Below, one piece after another: positions 9,325 to 19,263 of a stretch of DNA of 64,000 nt. The position numbers and the translations under genes are program-made. Under the pieces are notes generated by a model, which did no database searches, was not told where the DNA came from, and was given only the letters and a program-made list of their open reading frames with translations. The stretch is taken from assembly GCF_900102035.1 (NCBI RefSeq), contig NZ_LT629689.1, positions 6,110,501 through 6,174,500 of the forward strand, in the 5' to 3' direction. The stretch's first letter is position 1. The number at the start of each line of letters is the position of its first letter. Source of the stretch: Pseudomonas extremaustralis. Lineage in GTDB: Bacteria > Pseudomonadota > Gammaproteobacteria > Pseudomonadales > Pseudomonadaceae.

Positions 9325-9351
9325 ATATCGGCGGTAGGGTGGGAAACTGAA
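9325..9351 (-). promoter_or_regulatory. Sigma-28 (FliA) promoter for the chemoreceptor gene
   Basis: On the minus strand, TTCAGTTT, an 11-nt spacer, then GCCGATAT. The FliA consensus is TAAAGTTT-N11-GCCGATAA, giving 6/8 and 7/8 matches at exact spacing. It lies about 77 nt upstream of the chemoreceptor start, where a flagellar-class promoter is expected. Confidence 0.75.
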
Positions 9352-9520
9352 ACGATTAATTCGTAAGCATATGTGTGCAACTGATCGGCGGCGCCCGCTA
9401 GCCATGACGCGGGTGGCACTCATTGCGCGCTCACATTCTGTGCTAGTCTGCGGGCCCTTTTAGTTTTGGGCGGTGCGGGAAACCAGGGTTTTCAGCGCTG
9501 CCCTACAGCGGAGCCTCTTC

Positions 9521-10138
9521 ATGTCCGAAGTTAATCTGTCCACCGACGAAACCCGCGTCAGCTACGGTATCGGCCGTCAGTTGGGCGACCAACTGCGCGA
9601 CAACCCACCACCGGGTGTGAGCCTGGACGCGATCCTGGCTGGCCTGACCGACGCCTTCGCCGGCAAGCCAAGCCGTGTTGACCAGGAACAAATGGCCGCC
9701 AGCTTCAAGGTCATCCGCGAAATCATGCAAGCCGAAGCAGCTGCCAAGGCTGAAGCCGCAGCAGGCGAGGGCCTGGCGTTCCTGGCTGAAAACGCCAAGC
9801 GTGACGGCATCACCACCCTGGCTTCCGGCCTGCAATTTGAAGTGCTGACCCAAGGTGAAGGCGCCAAGCCGACCCGTGAAGACCAGGTGCGTACCCACTA
9901 CCACGGCACCCTGATCGACGGCACCGTGTTCGACAGCTCCTACGAGCGTGGCCAGCCTGCAGAATTCCCGGTTGGCGGCGTGATCCCAGGCTGGACCGAA
10001 GCCCTGCAACTGATGAATGCCGGCAGCAAATGGCGTCTGTACGTGCCGAGCGAACTGGCTTACGGCGCTCAAGGCGTTGGCAGCATCCCGCCGCACAGCG
10101 TTCTGGTGTTCGACGTCGAGCTGCTCGACGTTCTGTAA
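9521..10138 (+). CDS. fklB: FKBP-type peptidyl-prolyl isomerase FklB
   Basis: A 205-residue prolyl isomerase, the size of E. coli FKBP22. Residues ~5-90 are the helical dimerisation domain (VSYGIGRQLGDQLRDN). Residues ~110-205 are the FKBP catalytic domain, with VRTHYHGTLIDGTVFDSSYERGQPAEFPV, GWTEALQLM and the aromatic pocket ending YGAQGVGSIPPHSVLVFDVELL. No signal peptide is seen, so it is cytosolic. ATG 9521 was preferred over an upstream in-frame start at 9473 because it gives the canonical MSEVNLST N-terminus and follows a GGAG ribosome site. A REP doublet follows the stop. Confidence 0.93.
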   Translation: MSEVNLSTDETRVSYGIGRQLGDQLRDNPPPGVSLDAILAGLTDAFAGKPSRVDQEQMAASFKVIREIMQAEAAAKAEAAAGEGLAFLAENAKRDGITTLASGLQFEVLTQGEGAKPTREDQVRTHYHGTLIDGTVFDSSYERGQPAEFPVGGVIPGWTEALQLMNAGSKWRLYVPSELAYGAQGVGSIPPHSVLVFDVELLDVL

Positions 10139-10156
10139 GACCTGCTTCAGATCACC

Positions 10157-10256
10157 TGTAGGAGCGAGCTTGCTCGCGAAGGCCGTCAACGATAACGCGG
10201 GTTTCCTGGATAAACGCGGTGTCTTGGGTTTTTTCGCGAGCAAGCTCGCTCCTACA
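10157..10256. repeat. REP doublet (REPIN), copy 2
   Basis: Inverted cores TAGGAGCGAGCTTGCTCGCG (from 10157) and its complement (ending 10256) surround a linker containing GTCAACGATAACGCGGG and AACGCGGTGTC. It is between the convergent ends of fklB and the 85-residue gene. Confidence 0.95.
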
Positions 10257-10273
10257 GGGGGTTGTGCGGTCGC

Positions 10274-10531
10274 TCATGGATGAAACTTGCCATTGAGTTC
10301 TGTCGCCGGGCGCAACGCTCGGGCATAGCAGAACAGGAACAGATTACGCGCCACCTCCTTCAGCACACCGGGTTCACTGGAACTCAGGCCATTCACGTCC
10401 AGGTCGCCCTGGTCCTGCAGTTCATTCAGCGCTTCTTCTTCCAGCACCGCACAGACTTCTCCGGTTTCCCGATGCAGGATACGCAGGTAAGGGTGTGGGC
10501 GGTCCAGCCAGGCATCTATCAAATAAGTCAT
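10274..10531 (-). CDS. Small conserved protein, PA4570-like, Fur-controlled
   Basis: An 85-residue, acidic, cytosolic protein with no signal peptide (MTYLIDAWLDRPHPYLRILH). I recognise no enzymatic domain. By position, between fklB and ispB, it corresponds to P. aeruginosa PA4570, which I recall as a small protein induced by iron starvation; that equivalence rests on synteny and was not aligned. AAGGAGAA is a strong ribosome site just before ATG 10529-10531. A good Fur box starts about 25 bp upstream of the start codon, so the gene should be expressed when iron is scarce. Its molecular role is unknown. Confidence 0.8.
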   Translation of the reverse strand: MTYLIDAWLDRPHPYLRILHRETGEVCAVLEEEALNELQDQGDLDVNGLSSSEPGVLKEVARNLFLFCYARALRPATELNGKFHP

Positions 10532-10555
10532 GGGGCGTTCTCCTTGATGGGTTTC

Positions 10556-10574
10556 AATGAGAATAATTCTTATT
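10556..10574 (-). promoter_or_regulatory. Fur box upstream of the PA4570-like gene
   Basis: AATGAGAATAATTCTTATT is a near-perfect dyad close to the 19-bp Fur consensus (GATAATGATAATCATTATC). It overlaps where the promoter of the minus-strand 85-residue gene should be. Confidence 0.75.
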
Positions 10575-10690
10575 TGTGGAATAGCAAGTGCCTATTGGCG
10601 GTTTCTGGAGTTTTGTGGGTGGGGATTGCGTTCGATCAACAGGGAGGGCAAAACGCCATCCCGCGGCGGGCGCGGGATGGGGGGATAGCA

Positions 10691-11032
10691 TCAGACTTTG
10701 CGCACGAACTCGGACTTGAGTTTCATCGGGCCGATACCGTCGATCTTGCAGTCGATATCGTGGTCGCCGTCGCACAGGCGGATGTTCTTGACCTTGGTGC
10801 CGACCTTGACCACCAGGGATGTGCCCTTGACCTTGAGGTCCTTGATCACGGTGATGGTGTCGCCGTCCTGCAGGACATTGCCCACAGAGTCTTTCTTCAC
10901 GGTTTCATCGCCGGCTGCTTCGGTCTCGCCAGTGGCGGACCACTCATGGGCGCATTCCGGGCAGATCAGCTGGGCGCCGTCTTCGTAGGTGAATTCGGAA
11001 TTGCATTTCGGGCAGGGTGGCAACGTGCTCAC
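10691..11032 (-). CDS. yjdM: YjdM/PhnA-like zinc-ribbon protein
   Basis: A 113-residue cytosolic protein. The N-terminal zinc ribbon has two CxxC pairs (CPKC at residues 7-10 and CPEC around 25-28), followed by the YjdM core ([21 protein letters not shown], with the basic/Gly turn [10 protein letters not shown]). The E. coli homologue was once called PhnA because it lies near the phosphonate operon, but it is not needed for phosphonate use and its role is unclear. It stands alone on the minus strand, with a short gap to the Fur-controlled gene downstream. Confidence 0.9.
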   Translation of the reverse strand: MSTLPPCPKCNSEFTYEDGAQLICPECAHEWSATGETEAAGDETVKKDSVGNVLQDGDTITVIKDLKVKGTSLVVKVGTKVKNIRLCDGDHDIDCKIDGIGPMKLKSEFVRKV

Positions 11033-11128
11033 TAAAGCTCCTTAACGGTCAGGATGGCTAAAGTCGCACATTATATAGGGAATTGTAGCGAGGCAGGGCG
11101 CGCTCTTGGATGGGTAGTACAAACTAAA

Positions 11129-11160
11129 TGACGGAGGGAGCAAGCCCCCTCCCTCATTGG
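11129..11160. repeat. REP singlet, GGAGGGAGCAAGCCCCCTCC family
   Basis: An imperfect palindrome, CGGAGGGAGCAAGCCCCCTC, just downstream of the ispB stop on the minus strand. It resembles the GGGGGCTTGCTCCCGATAGC units at 35853-36130 and may help protect the ispB transcript end. Confidence 0.6.
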
Positions 11161-11166
11161 GTATTT

Positions 11167-12135
11167 CTAGTGCGTGCGGGCGACCGCGAACTCGCTCAGT
11201 TCAACCAGGGCGTCGCGGTATTCGCTGGCAGGAATGGCGTCCAGGCACTTGATTGCCCGCGCCACATAGTCGCGCGCCAGTTGTGCGGTGTAGTCCAGGG
11301 AACCTGACGCTTCCACGGCGGCGCGAATGCTTTCCAGGTCTTCGATCCCGCCTTTCTGGATCGCCTTGCGCACCAGGGCTTTCTGTTCTGGCGTGCCTTC
11401 GCGCATGGTGTAGATCAGCGGCAAGGTCGGTTTGCCTTCGGCCAGGTCATCGCCGACGTTCTTGCCCAGGGTTTCGGCGTCGCCGCGGTAGTCGAGCAGG
11501 TCGTCCACCAGTTGGAACGCTACGCCCAGGTGGTCACCAAAGGTGCGCAGGGCTTCGGCCTGTTCGGCGGTCGCGCCGCACAAGGCAGCAGCGCTGTGGG
11601 TGGAGGCTTCGAAGAGCATCGCGGTCTTGCCGCGAATCACTTCCATATAGGTTTCTTCGGTGGTGCTGGCATCGCGGACTTTCGACAGTTGCAGCACTTC
11701 GCCTTCGGCGATGATGCGCGTGGCCTGTGAAAGAATCTTCATCACCGGCATCGAGCCCAGCTCGACCATCATCTCGAACGAGCGCGAGTACAGGAAGTCG
11801 CCCACCAGAACGCTGGGGGCGTTGCCCCACATGGCATTGGCGGTCTCGCGGCCGCGGCGCATGCCGGACATGTCGACCACGTCGTCATGCAGCAAGGTGG
11901 CGGTGTGCAGGAACTCGATGGTGGCGGCCAGCAGGCGCAGGTCGTCGCCTTCGCGGCCCAGGGCCTTGCCACACAGCAGCACTAATAAAGGACGCAGACG
12001 TTTGCCGCCCGCCGACGTAATGTAGTCGCCGATTTTCGAGACCAGCGGCACTTTAGATGTCAGCTGCTGCTTGATGATGCCGTCGACGGCGCTAAAATCG
12101 TCCGCGACCGCGCGGTAGAAAGCTTGGGGTTGCAT
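11167..12135 (-). CDS. ispB: Octaprenyl/polyprenyl diphosphate synthase IspB
   Basis: A 322-residue all-helical trans-prenyltransferase that extends farnesyl diphosphate with IPP to make the ubiquinone side chain. The first aspartate-rich motif is LLHDDVVD, with the RRG site soon after (MSGMRRGRETAN). The second is FQLVDDLLDY. A basic KRLRP segment lies near residue 50. It is divergent from rplU-rpmA-obg, the usual order in gammaproteobacteria. Length and motifs are complete. The same order (ispB, rplU, rpmA, obg, proB) occurs in P. aeruginosa. Confidence 0.96.
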   Translation of the reverse strand: MQPQAFYRAVADDFSAVDGIIKQQLTSKVPLVSKIGDYITSAGGKRLRPLLVLLCGKALGREGDDLRLLAATIEFLHTATLLHDDVVDMSGMRRGRETANAMWGNAPSVLVGDFLYSRSFEMMVELGSMPVMKILSQATRIIAEGEVLQLSKVRDASTTEETYMEVIRGKTAMLFEASTHSAAALCGATAEQAEALRTFGDHLGVAFQLVDDLLDYRGDAETLGKNVGDDLAEGKPTLPLIYTMREGTPEQKALVRKAIQKGGIEDLESIRAAVEASGSLDYTAQLARDYVARAIKCLDAIPASEYRDALVELSEFAVARTH

Positions 12136-12374
12136 CAGCGACAGTCGCTCCAGAAGGGTTGCGCGGCATGCTAGGACCCTGACCCCCGGGTGTCAAGGCG
12201 CGATAGACGGCTACTTGCAACGCACCAAAGCCTTGCGTACAATCGCGCACCCTGAACTTCCTGGGCAGCACCTGCCTTACGCAATTGCATTCGGGACGTC
12301 CATCCCATGCAGCCATGCCAGCCAATACCTCTTCTTATAAAGCGCTGGGTGAGCAGGATTATCGGAGAAATACC

Positions 12375-12689
12375 ATGTCGTACGCAGTAATTGTTACTGG
12401 TGGCAAGCAATACAAGGTCGCCCCAGGTGAATACCTGAAGATCGAAAAACTGGAAGTCGCTACCGGCGAATCCGTGACTTTTGATCGCGTTCTGTTGGTC
12501 GCCAATGGCGATGACGTGAACATTGGCGCTCCAGTGGTTGCCGGCGCTACCGTTGTGGCTGAAGTGATCTCCCAAGGTCGTCACGATAAAGTCCGCATCA
12601 TCAAGTTCCGTCGTCGTAAGCACCACATGAAGCGTATGGGCCACCGCCAGTGGTACACCGAGATCAAAATCACCGGTATTCAGGCTTAA
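12375..12689 (+). CDS. rplU: 50S ribosomal protein L21
   Basis: A 104-residue L21 beginning [25 protein letters not shown], with the basic [16 protein letters not shown] segment that contacts 23S rRNA and L20. ATG 12375 follows CGGAGAAA. An in-frame start at 12285 exists, but it would add 30 residues not found in L21. It is first in the rplU-rpmA unit, with rpmA 34 bp downstream. Confidence 0.98.
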   Translation: MSYAVIVTGGKQYKVAPGEYLKIEKLEVATGESVTFDRVLLVANGDDVNIGAPVVAGATVVAEVISQGRHDKVRIIKFRRRKHHMKRMGHRQWYTEIKITGIQA

Positions 12690-12723
12690 TTTCAGCCTAA
12701 TTCCTCACTAGGAGAATTGACTC

Positions 12724-12999
12724 ATGGCACACAAAAAAGCTGGTGGTAGTACCCGTAACGGTCGCGACTCAGAAGCCAAACGCCTTGGCGTGAAGATGTA
12801 TGGCGGCCAGGTTATCATTCCGGGCAACATCATCGTGCGTCAGCGCGGCACCCAATTCCACGCCGGTTACGGTGTTGGCATTGGTAAAGATCACACTCTC
12901 TTCGCTAAAGTCGAAGGCGTGATCAAGTTCGAAGTAAAAGGCGCCTTCGGTCGCCGTTACGTGAGCATCGTCCCGAAGACTGACGTCGTCGCGGCATAA
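12724..12999 (+). CDS. rpmA: 50S ribosomal protein L27
   Basis: A 91-residue L27 beginning [20 protein letters not shown], the flexible N-terminal tail that reaches the peptidyl-transferase centre. It continues with the conserved [28 protein letters not shown] core. TAGGAG before ATG 12724 is the ribosome site. An intrinsic terminator follows the stop. Confidence 0.98.
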   Translation: MAHKKAGGSTRNGRDSEAKRLGVKMYGGQVIIPGNIIVRQRGTQFHAGYGVGIGKDHTLFAKVEGVIKFEVKGAFGRRYVSIVPKTDVVAA

Positions 13000-13014
13000 T
13001 TACGTAGTTGCTGG

Positions 13015-13045
13015 AAAAGCCCTGTCTCGCGACGGGGCTTTTTCG
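13015..13045 (+). terminator. Terminator after rpmA
   Basis: AAAAGCCCTGTC, loop, then GACGGGGCTTTTTCG just after the rpmA stop, a GC-rich stem with a T-run. It ends the rplU-rpmA unit before obg, which has its own leader of about 150 bp. Confidence 0.85.
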
Positions 13046-13162
13046 TTTGTGGAGTGAGTCTCTTGCAAAGCTGTTTGTAATGAGCTCAAGCGCTGGATTT
13101 GCGGTCGTTGATTGAGGTCGCTGCGCTCATTTTTGCAAGAGTCTTATGTCTTGGTTTCTTAA

Positions 13163-14416
<1,254 letters not shown>

Positions 14417-14434
14417 TCCGTTGCGATAAACTTG

Positions 14435-14462
14435 AACGCCGCTCCCAGGAGCGGCGTTTTGG
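14435..14462 (+). terminator. Terminator after obgE
   Basis: AACGCCGCTCC, loop CA, GGAGCGGCGTT, then TTGG: an 11-bp perfect stem with a short T-run, 19 bp after the obgE stop. Confidence 0.85.
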
Positions 14463-14527
14463 TATCCGGGTATAACGTTATGGGCGGCGCTGGGTCGCGT
14501 GCAGCCCTCTATCTAAGGTTGAAGATG

Positions 14528-15646
14528 ATGCGGAGCAAAGTGACAGGTGCGCAGCGCTGGGTCGTAAAGATCGGAAGTGCGCTGCTGACGGCGGATGGCA
14601 AGGGTCTGGATCGCACAGCCATGAGCGTGTGGGTCGAGCAGATGGTGGCCTTGCATGAGGCCGGTGTCGAGTTGGTGCTGGTGTCGTCCGGGGCGGTTGC
14701 CGCCGGGATGAGCCGCCTCGGCTGGACCGCGCGACCCAGCGCGATGCACGAGCTGCAAGCCGCCGCCGCCATCGGCCAGATGGGCCTGGTGCAAGCCTGG
14801 GAATCCAGCTTTGCCGAGCACGGCTGCCACACGGCGCAGATCCTGCTGACCCACGACGATCTGTCCGACCGCAAGCGCTACCTCAACGCCCGCAGCACCT
14901 TGCGCACCCTGGTGGAGCTCAAGGTCATCCCGGTGATCAACGAGAACGACACGGTGGTCACCGACGAAATCCGTTTCGGCGATAACGACACCCTGGCCGC
15001 CCTGGTGGCCAACCTGGTGGAAGCCGACCTGCTGGTGATCCTCACCGACCGCGATGGCATGTTTGACGCCGACCCGCGCAACAACCCCGATGCCCAACTG
15101 ATCTACGAGGCTCGCGCCGATGACCCGGCGCTGGATGCCGTGGCCGGCAGCGTCGGCGGCGCCTTGGGCCGTGGCGGCATGCAGACCAAGCTGCGCGCCG
15201 CACGTTTGGCTGCGCGCTCTGGTGCCCACACCATCATCGTTGGTGGGCGCCTGGAGCGCGTGCTGGACCGCCTCAAGGCTGGCGAGCGCATCGGTACGCT
15301 GCTGTCGCCGGAGCGCGGCATGCTCGCGGCGCGCAAGCAGTGGCTGGCCGGGCATCTGCAAACCCGTGGCACCCTGGTACTGGACGACGGCGCCGTAGCG
15401 GCGTTGTCCCAAGGCCACAAGAGCTTGCTGCCGGTAGGGGTCAAACTGGTGCAGGGCAGCTTCCGCCGTGGCGAGATGGTCGTGTGCGTGGCGCCGGACG
15501 GTCGTGAGATCGCCCGTGGCCTGGCCAACTACAGCGCCCTCGAAGCGCAGAAAATTATTGGACAATCATCCGATGCGATTGTCGGACTCTTGGGTTATAT
15601 GGCGGAGCCGGAACTGGTTCACCGTGACAACCTGATCCTGGTTTAA
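14528..15646 (+). CDS. proB: Glutamate 5-kinase ProB
   Basis: A 372-residue ProB that phosphorylates glutamate to start proline synthesis. The amino-acid kinase domain spans ~1-260, with [14 protein letters not shown], the [15 protein letters not shown] loop and [20 protein letters not shown]-terminal PUA domain follows from ~275. ATG 14528 was chosen over the adjacent ATG 14525 and an in-frame start at 14432 because it gives [11 protein letters not shown] and 372 residues, the usual Pseudomonas length. creA follows after 15 bp. Confidence 0.96.
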   Translation: MRSKVTGAQRWVVKIGSALLTADGKGLDRTAMSVWVEQMVALHEAGVELVLVSSGAVAAGMSRLGWTARPSAMHELQAAAAIGQMGLVQAWESSFAEHGCHTAQILLTHDDLSDRKRYLNARSTLRTLVELKVIPVINENDTVVTDEIRFGDNDTLAALVANLVEADLLVILTDRDGMFDADPRNNPDAQLIYEARADDPALDAVAGSVGGALGRGGMQTKLRAARLAARSGAHTIIVGGRLERVLDRLKAGERIGTLLSPERGMLAARKQWLAGHLQTRGTLVLDDGAVAALSQGHKSLLPVGVKLVQGSFRRGEMVVCVAPDGREIARGLANYSALEAQKIIGQSSDAIVGLLGYMAEPELVHRDNLILV

Positions 15647-15661
15647 CCAAAGGAATACACC

Positions 15662-16126
15662 ATGCGTGTGATGAAGGGATTGCTCGGCCTGCTGTTGGCC
15701 TTGCCGCTGCTGGCCTCGGCCGAAGAGATCGGTCAGGTGTCGACGGTGTTCAAGTTCGTCGGTCCCAACGACCGTATCGTGGTCGAAGCCTTCGATGACC
15801 CCAAGGTCGACGGTGTGACCTGCTACTTGTCCCGCGCCAAGACCGGCGGCGTCAAAGGCGGCCTGGGCCTGGCCGAAGATCGTGCCGAAGCCTCGATTGC
15901 CTGCCGCCAGGTTGGACCTATCCGCCTCAAGGGCGAGCTCAAGGACGGCGACGAAGTGTTCAAGGAACGTACCTCGCTGGTGTTCAAGACCATGCAGGTG
16001 GTGCGCTTTCTCGACAAGAAGCGCAACACCTTGGTGTACCTGGTCTACAGCGACCGCCTGATCGAAGGTAGCCCGCAGAATGCGGTGACGGCGATTCCGA
16101 TTTTGCCGTGGCCGACCGCTCAGTAG
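15662..16126 (+). CDS. creA: CreA-family periplasmic protein
   Basis: A 154-residue exported protein. A signal peptide (1-20, ending LLASA) precedes the CreA domain: [35 protein letters not shown], with conserved cysteines in [12 protein letters not shown] and SIACRQVG that can form a disulfide. CreA is widespread in proteobacteria but has no established biochemical function; despite the name it is not a regulator. It is 15 bp downstream of proB and probably cotranscribed with it. Confidence 0.92.
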   Translation: MRVMKGLLGLLLALPLLASAEEIGQVSTVFKFVGPNDRIVVEAFDDPKVDGVTCYLSRAKTGGVKGGLGLAEDRAEASIACRQVGPIRLKGELKDGDEVFKERTSLVFKTMQVVRFLDKKRNTLVYLVYSDRLIEGSPQNAVTAIPILPWPTAQ

Positions 16127-16227
16127 TCAGCAGGCGAGTTTTGTCAGCGGCGTCTATGATTGCAGACTTGCGGGTTGTAATCTCGAGCAGCTGCACTGCA
16201 AAGAACATGGGAAATCTGGAGTTCGTC

Positions 16228-16710
16228 ATGAGTGCTTTCCACGACCTGAAACTCAAAGCGTTGGACGGACAAGAGCTGCCGCTGGCGCCCTTCAAGGGGC
16301 AAGTTGTGCTGGTGGTCAACGTGGCCTCCAAATGTGGCTTGACCCCGCAATACGCGGCGTTGGAAAACCTCTACCAGCAGTACAAGGACCAGGGGTTTAC
16401 CGTGCTTGGCCTGCCTTGCAACCAGTTTGCAGGCCAGGAACCTGGCACTGAGAAAGAAATCCAGGAATTCTGCAGCCTCAATTACGGCGTGAGCTTTCCC
16501 CTGGGCAGCAAACTTGATGTGAACGGCCCTGAGCGTCACCAGCTGTACCGCTTGCTGGCGGGCGAGGGGGCCGAGTTTCCTGGGGACATCACCTGGAATT
16601 TCGAGAAATTCCTTCTGGGTAAAGACGGGCGGGTGCTGGCGCGCTTTTCGCCGCGTACGGCACCGGACGATCCGACCGTCGTCCAGGCCATCGAAAAAGC
16701 CCTGAGCTGA
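16228..16710 (+). CDS. Glutathione peroxidase family thiol peroxidase
   Basis: A 160-residue GPx-fold peroxidase. The peroxidatic residue is an ordinary Cys (NVASKCGLTPQY), not selenocysteine. The resolving region (GLPCNQFAGQEPG) and WNFEKFLLGKDG complete the Cys-Gln-Trp-Asn site. Bacterial members of this type usually take electrons from thioredoxin rather than glutathione and reduce lipid or hydrogen peroxides. ATG 16228 was chosen because the resulting MSAFHDLKLKALDG N-terminus is canonical; an upstream in-frame start would add 40 unrelated residues. No signal peptide is seen. Confidence 0.93.
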   Translation: MSAFHDLKLKALDGQELPLAPFKGQVVLVVNVASKCGLTPQYAALENLYQQYKDQGFTVLGLPCNQFAGQEPGTEKEIQEFCSLNYGVSFPLGSKLDVNGPERHQLYRLLAGEGAEFPGDITWNFEKFLLGKDGRVLARFSPRTAPDDPTVVQAIEKALS

Positions 16711-16721
16711 CCCCTCACCCC

Positions 16722-16821
16722 TGTTGGAGCGAGCTTGCTCGCGAAAATCGTCAACGATAACGCGGGCATTCTGGATGAACGCGGTGTCATTGCGTTTTTC
16801 GCGAGCAAGCTCGCTCCTGCA
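16722..16821. repeat. REP doublet (REPIN), copy 3
   Basis: Inverted cores TTGGAGCGAGCTTGCTCGCG and CGCGAGCAAGCTCGCTCCTG surround a linker almost identical to that of copy 2 (GTCAACGATAACGCGGGC, then GAACGCGGTGTC). It is downstream of the peroxidase gene. Confidence 0.94.
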
Positions 16822-16934
16822 GGCAGGGGCGCGGCATTTCTAGCCCTTAATCACCCTGATCAATAGTGCTACTCAGCACGCCTTGCTCCCCATATTATCG
16901 GCATCATAAACCCCGTCTTTCGTGGAGTGTTGCC

Positions 16935-18038
16935 ATGCCTGTCCAAGCCTTGTTCAAACCGTTCCAGCTCGGAGCACTGCACTTGTCGTCCCGCGTGGTC
17001 ATGGCGCCGATGACCCGTTCGTTTTCCCCCGGTGGCGTGCCCAATGCCAAGGTCATCGAGTACTACCGCCGGCGTGCCGCAGCGGGGGTGGGCCTGATCA
17101 TCACCGAGGGCACCGTGGTCGATCACCCGGCCTCCAACGGCTACCCGAACGTCCCGCATTTTTACGGTGAGGCCGCGCTGGCCGGCTGGAAGAAAGTTGT
17201 CGACGCCGTGCATGCCGAAGGCGGCAAGATCGTTCCGCAGCTTTGGCACGTAGGCAGCGTGCGTCGTATCGGCACTGAGCCTGACGCCAGCGTGCCGGCC
17301 TACGGCCCGATGGAAAAACTCAAGGACGGCAACGTAGTCGTCCACGGCATGACTGCCCAGGACATCAAGGATGTCATCGCCGCCTTCGCCAAGGCCGCCA
17401 AGGACGCCCAGCGCATCGGCATGGACGGCGTGGAAATCCACGGTGCCCACGGTTATCTGGTGGACCAGTTCTTCTGGGAAGGCAGCAACCAGCGCACCGA
17501 CGAATACGGTGGCAGCCTGGCCAACCGTTCGCGTTTTGCCATCGAATTGATCCAGGCCACCCGCGCCGCCGTGGGCCCGGACTTTCCGATCATCTTCCGT
17601 TTCTCCCAGTGGAAGCAGCAGGATTACACCGCGCGCCTGGTGCAAACCCCCGAGGCGCTGGGGGAATTCCTCAAGCCGCTGTCCGACGCCGGCGTGGATA
17701 TTTTCCACTGCTCCACCCGCCGGTTCTGGGAGCCGGAGTTCGAAGGTTCCGACCTCAACCTGGCCGGCTGGACGCGGCAGCTCACCGGCAAGCCGACGAT
17801 CACCGTAGGCAGTGTCGGCCTGGATGGTGAGTTCCTGCAATTCATGGTCAACACCGACAAGGTGGCGCAACCGGCGAGTTTGGAGAAGCTGCTGGAACGT
17901 CTGAACAACGACGAGTTTGACCTGGTCGCCGTAGGTCGTGCGCTGCTGGTCGACCCGGATTGGGCGGTGAAGGTGCGCGAAGGGCGCGAGGGCGACATCC
18001 TGCCGTTCAGTCGTGAGGCGTTGACGACCCTGGTGTAA
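16935..18038 (+). CDS. Old-yellow-enzyme family NADH:flavin oxidoreductase
   Basis: A 367-residue FMN-dependent TIM-barrel ene-reductase. Seen are the N-terminal FMN-binding strand (SSRVVMAPMTRSFSP), QLWHVGSV, the substrate-binding HGAHGYLVDQFFW and the late VAVGRALLVDP loop. It reduces activated C=C bonds with NAD(P)H. The physiological substrate is unknown. ATG 16935 has GTGGAGTG upstream. The last 32 bp overlap the 3' end of the convergent glycosyltransferase gene. Confidence 0.93.
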   Translation: MPVQALFKPFQLGALHLSSRVVMAPMTRSFSPGGVPNAKVIEYYRRRAAAGVGLIITEGTVVDHPASNGYPNVPHFYGEAALAGWKKVVDAVHAEGGKIVPQLWHVGSVRRIGTEPDASVPAYGPMEKLKDGNVVVHGMTAQDIKDVIAAFAKAAKDAQRIGMDGVEIHGAHGYLVDQFFWEGSNQRTDEYGGSLANRSRFAIELIQATRAAVGPDFPIIFRFSQWKQQDYTARLVQTPEALGEFLKPLSDAGVDIFHCSTRRFWEPEFEGSDLNLAGWTRQLTGKPTITVGSVGLDGEFLQFMVNTDKVAQPASLEKLLERLNNDEFDLVAVGRALLVDPDWAVKVREGREGDILPFSREALTTLV

Positions 18039-19209
18039 GCGGCTTCAGGATGGGCACTGGGTGCCCGTCCTCGCACACCCCGCGCAGTTGGCGCTCGAAC
18101 TGCTCGATAATCGCCGCCCAACCCTGGCGGCTGGCATGTTGGCGGGCATTGAGCCTGACTCTGCGCAAGGTTTCACGTTCCTCCAGCAGCCAGATCGCCG
18201 CATCGCAAAACGCGTCCTCATCCCCCGGCATCGCCAGCACGCCGTTGTAGCCATGTCGGATATGCTGGGTGGCGGCGGCTTGGTCATAAGCCACCACGCC
18301 GAGCCCGGAGGCCATGGCTTCCAGCACCACATTGCCGAAGGTTTCGGTCAGGCTCGGGAACAGAAACAGATCGCCTGATGCGTAATGCCGCGCCAGCTCT
18401 TCGCCGCGCTGGGTGCCGCAAAACACCGCGTCGGGCAAATCGTGCTCCAGCACTGCACGTTGCGGTCCATCGCCAACGATGATCAGCTTCAGGCGCCGCT
18501 GTGGATAACTGCTCTGCAAGGCGTCGAAGCACCGCTTGAGCAACCCGAGGTTTTTCTCCTGGGCCAGGCGCCCGACATGCAGTACCGCCAAATCGTCGTT
18601 GCCCAGGCCCCAGCGTTCGCGCAAGGCGTTATCGCGTCTGGCAGGTTGGAACAACTGGCTGTCGACCCCGCGCGACAACATCCCCAGCCGCTCGAAATGC
18701 CGGCGCTCCAGTTCCAGGCGCTGGCTGGCGCTGGGCACCAGTGTCAACGTCGAACGGTTATGAAACCAGCGCAAGTAATGCGTGACCACACGGCTCAAGA
18801 GGCTCAGGCCGTACTGGTTGGAGTACTGCTGGAAATTGGTGTGAAAGCCGCTGACCACACTGATCCCCAGGCGCCGTGCCGCACGCAGCGCCGACAGCCC
18901 CAGTGGGCCTTCGGTGGCGATATACAGTACATCGGGGCGTTGGCGCGTCCAGCGTCGCAGCAATTTGTGCATCGACGACTGGCCCCATTGCAGGCCGGGA
19001 TAACCCGGCAGCGGCCAGCCACGGCACAGCAGCAAGTCAGCGTCGCTGGGCCGGGTCTGGTCGACACCCTGGCGTGGACGTACCAGCTCGACTTGATGGC
19101 CGCGCGCGCGCAAACCCTCGCACAAACGGCCAAGGGTATTGGCCACCCCGTTGATCTCTGGCGGGAAGGTTTCGGTGATCAGAGTGATGTGAAGCGAAGC
19201 TGTCGTCAT
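18007..19209 (-). CDS. GT4 glycosyltransferase, MgtA/Agt-like
   Basis: A ~400-residue GT-B enzyme. The N-terminal Rossmann start is HITLITETFPPEINGVANT, followed by SGFHTNFQQYS. The C-terminal nucleotide-sugar domain has the EX7E motif in FPSLTETFGNVVLEAMASG. This combination is typical of GDP-mannose or UDP-sugar transferases acting on diacylglycerol or phosphatidylinositol-like lipids (MgtA, Agt). The start is uncertain: ATG 19207-19209 gives MTTASLHITL, and an alternative ATG at 19240-19242 adds 11 residues. A CCCACAG-N5-CTGTGGG dyad lies at 19212-19230, just upstream of the chosen start. Confidence 0.87.
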   Translation of the reverse strand: MTTASLHITLITETFPPEINGVANTLGRLCEGLRARGHQVELVRPRQGVDQTRPSDADLLLCRGWPLPGYPGLQWGQSSMHKLLRRWTRQRPDVLYIATEGPLGLSALRAARRLGISVVSGFHTNFQQYSNQYGLSLLSRVVTHYLRWFHNRSTLTLVPSASQRLELERRHFERLGMLSRGVDSQLFQPARRDNALRERWGLGNDDLAVLHVGRLAQEKNLGLLKRCFDALQSSYPQRRLKLIIVGDGPQRAVLEHDLPDAVFCGTQRGEELARHYASGDLFLFPSLTETFGNVVLEAMASGLGVVAYDQAAATQHIRHGYNGVLAMPGDEDAFCDAAIWLLEERETLRRVRLNARQHASRQGWAAIIEQFERQLRGVCEDGHPVPILKPLTPGSSTPHD

Positions 19210-19263
19210 GACCCACAGTGTCGCTGTGGGCCATGTCGTCATTGTGTCACCCAGATGATGGAT

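Noticed and set aside
16228..16710. Selenoprotein glutathione peroxidase
   Set aside because: The peroxidatic position is a normal Cys codon with no in-frame TGA.
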